A DNA stretch of 64,000 bases, from NCBI GenBank assembly GCA_019054805.1, contig JAHQIY010000020.1, positions 124,001-188,000 on the forward strand. Direction: 5' to 3'. Made by a program: the position numbers and the translations under genes. The DNA is from Brachionus manjavacas. Lineage: Eukaryota; Rotifera; Eurotatoria; Ploima; Brachionidae. The first letter of the stretch is position 1. The number at the start of each line of letters is the position of its first letter. The notes below the pieces were generated by a model, which was not told the origin of the DNA, searched no databases, and was given only the letters and a program-made list of their open reading frames with translations. Shown here piece after piece: positions 55,581-64,000 of the stretch.

Positions 55581-56049
55581 TATTCGATCTATCATTCTCG
55601 AAATAAAAAGAATTTATTCATTTTTTTAGCTTTTGTTATCGTTTAACAAATTATGTTTAAAAATTTTAAACATTTATTTTAAAAATTAACTGCTAATAAT
55701 TAAAAAAAAAACTGGTGTTCAATTTAATAAAACATATTTTGCAATAGCTTTTGCTACAAACTTCACCACCACCTAAATATGAAATTTTGCTATAAATCAA
55801 TATTTTTAAATAAAATAACCAAACTAAAATCAAAAATTATTGTTTATTTTTTAAACGCAACTCTTAAAGTCCAGGAACTTGGTTTTGGTGTCTCAAGCAA
55901 TTAGTTTTTTTTCGACTTGTTATCAAATAAAAATTGCCATCTTTTCAATCTTAAGCCTTGTAAATTCAATTTTTTCTTTGGAACCAAAACCAATTTACTG
56001 GTGTTTTAGTCAATTATCTTGTTAAGTAGATTATAAACTTTTTTTTCTT

Positions 56050-57130
56050 AAAGAAAATTAAGTTTTTTTTTGATCAATTGTTTCAAATTAGCATTTTTTG
56101 AAGTATATGTACAAGGTGCATAAGTGCTATCTTTCTGCGCCATACTAGCTGATGGGTGATCAGGAAGTTTTTTAACTTTTTGATTGAATCTTTTTTTCTT
56201 TAACTGGCATAAGAATCCCACATTCTGTTTATTTCGATTCAAAGATCTTTTTAATTGCTGATCTGTTTTTTTTCTTTTAACAAGAACAGCTAAATGCTGT
56301 ATCGATCAGCAGGCAAGTTTTATCTTTCTTTTTGTGCAGCATAATATCAGTACTATTAGCTAAAATAGTTCTGTTGTTATTGGAACATCCCATAAAAAAA
56401 GTTGCTTTTTAAATTTGTAAACTATTTTGTCTGGTTAATTTTCATTGTAAATTTATGCCACTTGAACCCCCAGGTGCTTGCACATTGATCAGTGTAAATA
56501 GCTGACTACTCTGTTATGTCTATGCGTGTATTCAGGCTGTGCAAGTGTTCTCCTATCTGAAACAGTATGACTTATATGTTCTTTTGACTAACTATTTACT
56601 GGCTGTTTCAAAATGTTTTTCTGGTAGCATATGGTGGTTAGGGGTGATAAACCGGTTCGAAAGTGAAACCGATTTTGTGTAAAACCGGTTATAACAAGAA
56701 CAGAGGAATAAAAAGAAGATTTTTGAAAGTTTAACTTTTTTAACTTTTTTAATTTTTTTCAATTAAACGATAATTAAAAATTAAATTCTAAAATAAAAAT
56801 TTAAAAAATTTTTAATATTCTATTATTTAATGTTGAATAGGTTCCACAAACCGGTTTCCCACTCCTAATGGTGATATCTGGTGTTAAGTGCTTGATCCTG
56901 TGCGGCAATAATTAAGCTTTCCGCCTATCCTTACAGACCAAAAGTGCGAAGCCACTGCATTGATGCATCCTTATCTACAAACAGTTTTTCCATTTCTCAA
57001 AAAAACTATCCATGCAATGGTTTGCTCCTGGCGAGTTTGGTTTTTTCATTACGGATGCTTGTAATATAGCCCACGTTTCACTTGATCATCAACTTCTCAG
57101 CAAAGGAACAATTAATATACATGGGTATAA
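56050..57130 (-). pseudogene. R2-type non-LTR retrotransposon C-terminal remnant
   Basis: Minus-strand frames with several stops and shifts read, 5' to 3', AESLIIAAQDQALNTRYHH, then AQPEYTHRHNRVVSYLH with MCKHLGVQ, then LFLWDVPITTEL, then TDIMLHKKKDKTCLLID. This order (IIAAQDQAL..RY; EY..RHN; LWD.PI.TD; PDI...D) is the C-terminal zinc-finger and restriction-like endonuclease region of R2/NeSL-type elements, with the catalytic PD...D partly degraded. Fragments below 56.27 kb are open but unrecognised. It is interrupted by a hAT-like MITE at 56639-56867. Confidence 0.75.
56639..56867. mobile_element. hAT-type MITE, 229 bp
   Basis: The termini TAGGGGTGATAAACCGGTT and the inverted TAGGAGTGGGAAACCGGTTT are hAT-like. 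Flanks ATGGTGGT (56631-56638) and ATGGTGAT (56868-56875) form an 8-bp target duplication with one change. Removing the element and one flank restores the host retrotransposon frame (RYHH joined to MLPEKHFE), confirming insertion. Confidence 0.88.
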
Positions 57131-57795
57131 ATAATGACTCCATTCTCAGTGCTAAGAGATATATTTTAGTTATTACACTTACTTTATAAATTGTTAAAGC
57201 TCTACAATTATTTAATAAACAATTTAAGAGTAAACTTGTATTTATCGTTCATTAACCAACCTCACATGTTGAATATTAGCTTCGATTTGTTGATAACTAA
57301 ATACTTTTCTTGAACTTTATCTGCTTCTTTCAAGAGAAAAACAGGTGATGCTATCATTTTTGGTTTATTTTCAAAATGAAGGAATCGACGTAGGTAGCTT
57401 TAATTTAAATTTTTTAAGAATATGAATTAAAAAATATTGAACATTTAAAAAGAAAAAAAAATCTAATTTAAAAATTTTTATTAAAAAAAATTGCTTTTAA
57501 GTAAGTAAAATAAATTAGAAAATTGATAAGTCAATCAAGTTTGAAAATAATTACAATTTAAATTTTCTATTTGAATTTCAAAATGAACAAAAAAAAAATC
57601 GGTGTCATAATCTAATCCAATTCGGTACCGTAGATAAAACAAAAAAAAATTTTTTTGGCCAAAAATTCAGCACGGCACATATTCATTTGTGATCACAATC
57701 AGTTGCTGGCTCATTTGCCTTTAATATTATACTTTTTTGTTGCGCTAAAATACAATTATAAACATAAAACGAAAGCAAAATGTTTTTGATTTTTA
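57131..57795. other. AT-rich spacer and probable 3' UTR of the GRK long-tail form
   Basis: No gene was recognised. Confidence 0.4.
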
Positions 57796-58389
57796 TTATT
57801 TAAAATGAAAATGAGATTTAATATTTGTGAGAATATTATGATGATTTAAGAGTGAAGCGTGATGATGATGCCGAGTGGCATTTTCACATTTTTCATGTAT
57901 ACTTGGCAATAGGGTTATTTTTTTTGTTGGCGATGATGCGGATAGCATTTTGGACGCGTTGGAAGTCAATTCGGTCACGTGAACAGCCGCTTGAACAAGA
58001 TTTTTAAGCGATGCGTTTTGTTCAGTCTTGACACTTTTGTTTTTTTTCATTATTGTCTTGAGATAGCTAGCTCCTCGGTTAAAGCTCGAGTCGGTCACTT
58101 CCAACTCGTTCTCTTTGTTCATGCTCTTTAGAAAAATGCTGTTGTTGTTGTCGTCGCGGGCACCTGGTTTGTTGCTGGTAGTGCCGGCAGTGTCGTTCAT
58201 GCTCGCAAGCGACTTGCTCGACTTTCGATTCAAACAATTGAAAGTGTCGATAGTGTTGACCGAACGCGACTTTATATTCATGCTGTTGTAGTAGGCGGCG
58301 TTGGGCTGCAGGCGCTTCATGTGTTTGTTGAACAGTGTGCTCAGGTAGTAGTGCCATTCTGTGAAAGAAATTTTGTCCTTGTGGTAATA
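57796..58389 (-). CDS. Probable alternative 3'-terminal exon of the GRK2-type kinase (197-aa tail)
   Basis: The frame opens exactly after an AACAG acceptor in phase 0, the phase left by the GRK PH-domain exon. It begins YYHKDKISFTEWHYYLSTLF and parallels the other terminal exon's [16 protein letters not shown]: (D-x-(I/V)-S-(F/W)-x-E-W-x-x-x-L-S-x-x-L). It would thus supply a different final helix for the PH domain, followed by a Ser/Asn/Lys-rich ~150-residue tail with a His cluster near the end. Composition is coding-like. If it is instead the last exon of another gene, that gene's other exons were not found. Inference; the transcript is untested. Confidence 0.55.
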   Translation of the reverse strand, partial: YYHKDKISFTEWHYYLSTLFNKHMKRLQPNAAYYNSMNIKSRSVNTIDTFNCLNRKSSKSLASMNDTAGTTSNKPGARDDNNNSIFLKSMNKENELEVTDSSFNRGASYLKTIMKKNKSVKTEQNASLKNLVQAAVHVTELTSNASKMLSASSPTKKITLLPSIHEKCENATRHHHHASLLNHHNILTNIKSHFHFK

Positions 58390-58723
58390 CTGTTTAGCTT
58401 GGTTTTTTTTATTAAAAGTTTAATTGAAGTAGCAGAAAATAACAAATTTTTTGTATATTTTTTTTTTTTTTTTTATAAAAAGCCTAATTGTATGGATACA
58501 AAATTTTGATGAGTTGGTGTTTTTGGATTTTGAGACCGCGAAAATTTTCATTTTATGACCCATATAGAATAAATTCTGTTAATTTAAACTTGTGCTGATT
58601 TAATTTAAAATTGAGAGAGAGAGAGAACTAGAACAAAAACAAAAAAAGAAATAAAGAGAAAAAATAAAAAGTAAAAAAAAAAGAAGAAGAAGATAAGAAA
58701 AGAGATGAAAAAAATGGGCATTA

Positions 58724-60868
58724 TTATTCTTGAACGGTAATGCGCTTTACATCTGCACCATAAATTTTAGACGCCTTTTGAGTAACTGTATATGTGTGCT
58801 GCGATTCGACCAGTGCATCGCTTAGTGCTTTTTTCCACTCTATCCAAGACACTTCGTCCTAATCAAAAGTAATTTAATTGTTTTCTATGTTTGCTGTGAG
58901 ATTATAACTAGCTCTAACATGCACTTACAACATAAATAATTTTTTTGCTTGACATAACATGCATTCAATGATTGCACAAATAGTTATGAGTATAAACACA
59001 TAAAAAAATGGAATGTCACACAAAAACATACAAACACACATAAAAACAACATATATTCACATATAAAGAAAAAATCACACACTCACACTAAAACAAAAAC
59101 AAAAATTGTTTTTCCTAGTTGGGGACAAATATTTACCTGAGGTGATAGGATTATGCGCGGCTCGTTTCCGTTTCTCAAGTGAATGGATATGGTCTTTTGT
59201 CCCTTGACCTCTTTGGACTCGATAGACTCGATGCGCTCCATGGTGTACACTTCGGGATCTTTTTCCTTGTTCTCGTAGTACAACTCGAGTCGATTGGGAT
59301 AGAGTTTTGCATAGCGCGCCTGCCACGACAGACCAAATGTGCCCGTGTTCTTTTTGAGCTGTCCCTGCAGAATGAGATCGGAGCCGGTCTCGTCGTCAAA
59401 AAACGGCTGCTTCATTTTGGCACGTCGCTTCAGCTCAATTTTATCTGTTTCGGCATTAACGGACTCGAACACAGTCTCCACAATTTCCTGCTGCCACCTT
59501 TCCGATATGACAATGGCAAAGTCCTTGTAGATCTCCTGATCGGCCTCGGTAAGCTTGATGCCCTTGGTGTCGTCTTCGTCAAAGTTGCCAATGTCGAACG
59601 CATCGGCAGCGTTGACTTCGCCGCGCGGCGGCACCAACGGCGGCGGATACTTGAGCAAATAGACTTGTTTCCAATCGACGTCCCTAAAGTAGACGTGCTC
59701 CTTGACTTCGTCGGCACCGCGGCCCCCACAGCCCAGCCGCTTGTCCACATCGCGAGCCAACAGCGCCTCGAGCAACGAGCGTATCTCGTTGCCCATGGAA
59801 TCGGGCAGCTCAATCGACATGGTCATGGTCATCTTGTCTATTTCGTGTTTGTCCTTGGTCTTGTGTTGCCTGAACGGACTGTGTCCCTTGAGCAGCTTGA
59901 ATATCATGCAGCCGAACGAGAACCAGTCGGCGCTCGAGTCGTAGGCAACGCTTTTGGCGAGCACCTCGGGCGCCATGTAGCCGTGGGTGCCGACGGACGC
60001 GTGCGGCTTTTTCTTCGAGAAGTCGCACGCCAAGCCCAGGTCGGATATGCGCACGTGGCCATGCTCGTCGAGCAGTATGTTGGCCGGCTTCAGGTCGCGG
60101 TAGACGATGGAACGCGAGTGCATATGCTCCAGGCCGAGTATGACCTCGGCAGCGTAGAATTTCACCTCTTTTTCGGAGAATACGCCGTGCTGCGACAAGT
60201 GGTAGTGAAGGTCGCCGCCATTCATCAAGTCAAGAATGAACGAGAGCTTGTCGACCGTGTGGAACGCGTACGACATGCACACGATGAACGGAGAGCCGTC
60301 GCCGTTCGACACCGACGACAGCATGATGCGCTCGTTAAGCGCCAGACTTTCGCCTTGTTTCATTTTGATGCGCTTTTTGTCCAAGCATTTCATGGCGTAC
60401 ATTTTGCCCGTGTCCGCCTTGCGGCACCCGTACACTTCGCCGAAGCCGCCGCGGCCTATTATCCTGTGCACACTGAAGTCGTTCATGCTCAGCTGAATGT
60501 TCAGCTCGTAGTTTTTCCATTGGCAAAAGCGAGTGTACTTTTCGCTGCCCGCGAACTTTTCGAACAGAGTGCCGCTGAGCGAGTCGCTTATTTCTTTTTT
60601 GTAAGGCTCGAATAGATTCGATGGCAGCGAGTTCTTGTTTGTGTTCGGGTTGTATTTGGACAAGTGGTTTTGAACAGACTCGAGGGTTTTTCTCGAATAT
60701 GTCTATGTGGAAATTTTATTTTAGATTTTTTGAATTTTTGAATTTAAAAAAATATGTAAAAATTACATGCGAGCTGGACAAGAGTTCTTTCATGATAAAA
60801 TGGTCGTATATGTTCTTGGCCACCTTCCATCTTTCATCGTCAGTTTCCAATTTTTCAAAATGCTTTAT
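58724..60868 (-). CDS. GRK2: GRK2/3-type (beta-adrenergic receptor) kinase, 5' end missing
   Basis: Exons read as 60868/60862-60767, 60702-59137 and 58858-58724, phase 0 throughout. Exon order gives the end of the RGS-homology domain ([20 protein letters not shown], then TRFCQWKN) and an AGC kinase domain ([65 protein letters not shown]). Then come the AGC tail ([20 protein letters not shown]), a PH domain (from about LILQGQLKK, with RLELYYENK) and a short end [22 protein letters not shown] replaces DFG, as in all GRKs. It phosphorylates active G-protein-coupled receptors and is recruited by Gbeta-gamma via the PH C-terminal helix. N-terminal exons (about 150 residues of the RGS part) were not found up to the window end. 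The exon at 59137-60702 is very GC-rich. Confidence 0.93.
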
Positions 60869-63117
60869 CTTTTAATTCAAAAGAAAATTAAGATCGTTTT
60901 ATTTTTTTTTTTTAATTTCAGCTTTATTTTGTTCAAAAATAAACTATAATTTTTGTTGTTTGAAAAAAATAAAAAAAATTTTCCAATTTTTTTTTACAAT
61001 AAATTTTCGAGGCAACTTTTATTTAAAAATGATTAAATTAATTTTTTTTTCATTTTTAGCTAAATCAAACGGCATTTTGAAGTTTATGATGCTCAAAATG
61101 ATCGAACCAAGTTTTAATAATTAAATAGATTTTAATTATTTAAAAGAATTAGTGCAGAGGTACATTATTAAATTTTCCATACTTTGTTAAATCTAAAAGT
61201 AATCTCTGTAATATCAAAATTCACATTACAGAGTGCACATCATTTAAATGAAACAATTTAAATGAGTTATTTTTTAAGGACTTTTGCAGAGTCTACCTTT
61301 AGACTTAACAAAGTATGGAAAATCCAAAAATGTACCTATACACTCATAATTCTAAGAAATAAAAATTTATATAATTATTAAAATTTGGTTTGTTCATATT
61401 TTTCTAGAGATGAACATAATTTTTTTTTATTTATTTACAATTTAAATCTTAACATTTAATTAATTAAATAAATAAAAAAAATTTAAGATTTTCATTTATT
61501 TTTAAAATTAATATTAATAAAAATTGAAATTGTATTTGAAATTTTTTTGAGATTAGAAACTGATCTTATTACTAATTTTATCTTATAAGATCCATTTTAA
61601 AATTCATTTTCTGGAATTAATAAAAATATATTACAGAGAAACCAAAAAAAATTTCAAAATATTGATTAAGATTTTATTTTCACTTCAGATTAGATCAAAA
61701 TTCATTTAATTTTCTTACTAGTTAAGATTAAACAAATCATGTTTCATAAATTTAAATCATTAATTATTAACAGAATTGATAACAAATCCTTTATTATTTT
61801 AAACCAAAAACATAAAAATTCTGATTTGAAAATTTATTGCAGAAGCATATTTTTAAAGAAAAAATTCAATGTTAATTTCAAATTTACAAATCTCTGCAAC
61901 AAAAATTTTCATGTACAATTCTTGAATGTAGCATTTCCCAGCACTTAACTTTATATTCAAAAATGTTTACAAAAAAATTCTTCTTTTGATAATTTTTTAT
62001 TATGATTAAAAAAATTTGATCGTAAACTTTACAATAATTATTTCATTTTAATCTGAAGTAGTTTTAGCTGGTCACAGATAAACAAATAAATTATATGCAC
62101 AGCTGCATTAACTGTTCACGTTTGCTAATGATATATTAAATCTCTGCAAATTGTACTATATTAGAACATAAAGAAATTAAATAACTGAAAAATTTGCAGA
62201 GTTTAACAGACTTTGAATTTTGATTTTATTTTTTCGACTAAATAAGACTTTCTGAAAAAAAATACAAAAAAAATAACTTTTGATAGCAAATAAACTGGAA
62301 TGTTGTTTTTTTTGAAATTTTTAATACCCAAACCAAATGTAATAGAAAAAAATACTTAAAGTTAAGTGAACAAGTTAAGTCAGTTAATTTATTAAAAGCC
62401 AAATAAAATTTATGATCAAATTTCAAAATTATCAAAAGCATTTAAAAAAATATTTTAAAAGCGTAATTTGATCAATTGCAAGATTACACAGGGATTTCTT
62501 TTTTCAAATATAAAATATGGTTTTTGAAGCTTAAATGTTCTCAAATCGACACTGAAATCAAATACGTATTTAAAAAATTTCAAGCATATTTGAAATTTGA
62601 TCATAAATATTACTTTGCTTTATTATCATTAGAAGCACTAAACAAGTCATATTGACTCGTTTTAAAAATTTTAAAAAACTCTCACATCTAAAACACTTAG
62701 CCTTCGATTAAAAAAATTATTTTTGAATTATGCAGATTTTATCAATTTCTTTTTATTTGAATTTAATTTTTATCTAAACACATATAATAAATTTAAACTT
62801 GAATTCGAACAATTTTATTTAATTCATTTTTTATTCAATTTGAAAGCAAAAATACTAATAATATTAATGAAAATTAAAAAATCATTTTTGGAGCTGACCA
62901 ATTGATCACATTTTTTATTTAGTTAATTATGTGAACAAACAAATTTTTTTTTATTTGAATAATAATTCGGTCAGAAAATCCGCCCTTCGTTTAAAAAAAG
63001 TTATTGTTTGCCAAATTTAAATTAGTATTAACCTTAATAATATTCACAATTTATTTTGGTTTAACTTGTTTATTATTAATGACCTTTTTAGGTTACAGCT
63101 TATGCTCGAACAGATAT
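60869..63117. other. AT-rich region upstream of recognised GRK exons
   Basis: Presumably intron or 5' flank of GRK; no RGS-encoding exon was recognised. A LINE-tail-like remnant (CTGAAGTAGTTTTAGCTGG, then ACAAATAAAT) sits at about 62050-62095, and CTCTGCAAA motifs lie near 62140-62205. Confidence 0.4.
61165..61330 (+). repeat. Fold-back element, family member A2
   Basis: Inverted arms end in TTTCCATACTTTGTTAA(A/G)TCTAAA with internal CTCTG motifs. It is homologous to 49180-49345 in opposite orientation; similarity continues weakly outside to about 61390. Confidence 0.82.
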
Positions 63118-63240
<123 letters not shown>

Positions 63241-63611
63241 AAGAGCTTTTTAAACTTACTACAGCAAGTTTTCTAATAAACGTTTATTCAACACAATTTA
63301 GTTAGTTGTCTTCTCTTAATCTTCTCTCAAGTTAATCGAAGGTATTCAAGTAAAATTCGCTAGACTAACAAATGCCTTCAGAAATTGTTAGGAACATAAA
63401 AAATATTTTCATTTCATATTTATTGATAAAATTTCAATCAAACTTAAATTTATTAAATACTACACTAAAATATGAAAAACTAGTTATAATTGGGAAAAGT
63501 CCTTTGACGCATAACAAAATACCATTTTAGCATGAATAAAATTTTTTTTCGTATAAAAAGAAATAAAAAATATCAGCATAAAAAATTTATTAGAATAGAA
63601 TGAATTTTACT

Positions 63612-64000
63612 TTAACGCATAGAAAATCGATTATCGCATAGAAAAATTAACTTAAACAAATAAAATTTAAAAATTTTAAATTTAAAAAGGAAGCTTTCGT
63701 AAAATATATTAAAAATTTCCAAAACAAAGCAAGTCAGTTGTTTTGTTTTAAAATTTAAAACAAAACAACTCACATGCTTGAAAAAATGAGAGCACATAGA
63801 ATAAGCCAAAAACCATCTACAGTCGCATGATTTCGTAAAAGTGTAAATCTGGAATCTGGACATTGAGCATAATTTCTATTAACTCTTTGCAATATTTCAA
63901 TAGCAGTTTGGATAGTTAGCAGCTCTCTTTTGGTGGAAAATTTTTTTATTCTGCTATTAAAGCTTTAAAGTGAATTATTTGTAGCAAAGCCGGAATGTGA
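63612..64000 (-). pseudogene. Transposase C-terminal remnant with SWIM-like zinc finger (MULE-like), running off the window
   Basis: From the window end inward, the minus strand reads SHSGFATNNSL-stop-SFNSRIKKFSTK, then IQTAIEILQRVNRNYAQ. After a frame shift it reads SCDCRWFLAYSMCSHFFK, a C-x-C...C-x-H SWIM finger. The 'TNN.LES.N..IK' block followed by a SWIM finger is typical of MULE-family transposases. The stop and frame shift show decay. Confidence 0.6.

Larger units (their letters stand above)
54095..56049. other. AT-rich spacer with a dispersed direct repeat
   Basis: No gene was recognised. It contains the pair of ~132-bp direct repeats listed separately and long poly-A/T runs (about 55.33 and 55.43 kb). 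Confidence 0.5.

Noticed and set aside
56048..56242. 64-codon minus-strand frame considered as a gene
   Set aside because: Continuous with the decayed R2-type retrotransposon remnant upstream, so more likely part of that fossil or of an adjacent repeat.
59179..60615. 478-codon open frame antisense to the GRK kinase exon
   Set aside because: It is a shadow of the GC-rich GRK exon; its composition (His/Val/Leu/Arg) mirrors the sense codons and no domain is present.

Overview
The window is nuclear DNA of a small, very AT-rich animal genome. Genes have GT-AG introns, many only 28-60 nt long, use the standard code, and encode clear metazoan proteins: a Hippo/MST kinase, a PALS1/Stardust MAGUK, a GRK2-type receptor kinase, claspin, LRRC72 and calcyphosine-2. 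The compact introns, the many decayed non-LTR retrotransposons with a recurrent 3' tail, and the gene complement suggest a rotifer, most likely monogonont and Brachionus-like. That assignment is inference, because no rRNA or mitochondrial marker is present.

Layout. 1-9.3 kb: a small orphan gene, then a same-strand pair (coiled-coil orphan downstream of a Fuseless-like multipass membrane protein) and two fold-back repeats. 9.7-12.9 kb: one intronless 1062-aa leucine-rich-repeat gene whose N-terminal two thirds recall a protein family expanded in microsporidia. 13.6-14.8 kb: a chimeric partial copy of the 5.7-8.1 kb gene pair. 14.9-18.7 kb: a transposon graveyard, including a Tc1/mariner element inserted in a LINE. 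19.1-23.0 kb: the PALS1 gene. 23.0-33.1 kb: mostly gene-free, with retrotransposon scraps. 33.1-40.3 kb: three near-identical copies of a 74-aa Pro/Met-rich protein with an N-terminal acylation signal. Two of these form an inverted repeat around a Hippo kinase gene and a secreted C-type-lectin-like gene. 40.6-54.1 kb: a tight plus-strand array (claspin, LRRC72, a small membrane protein, and a DOMON-SEA membrane protein) with calcyphosine-2 nested antisense in a 4.5 kb intron of the last. 54.1-57.8 kb: repeats and an R2-like retrotransposon remnant carrying a hAT-like MITE. 57.8-60.9 kb: a GRK2-type kinase with what look like two alternative 3'-terminal exons. 60.9-64 kb: AT-rich sequence, a long (AAT)n run and a transposase remnant running off the end.

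Functional themes. PALS1 (apical polarity), Hippo (growth control, which listens to polarity complexes) and GRK2 (receptor desensitisation) are conserved signalling genes. LRRC72 and CAPS2 are genes usually linked to ciliated cells (inference). No RNA genes or CRISPR arrays were recognised. Exon boundaries were deduced by eye from reading-frame continuity and splice dinucleotides. They are reliable where both frame and homology agree (PALS1, Hippo, claspin, LRRC72, DOMON-SEA, GRK) and tentative elsewhere.
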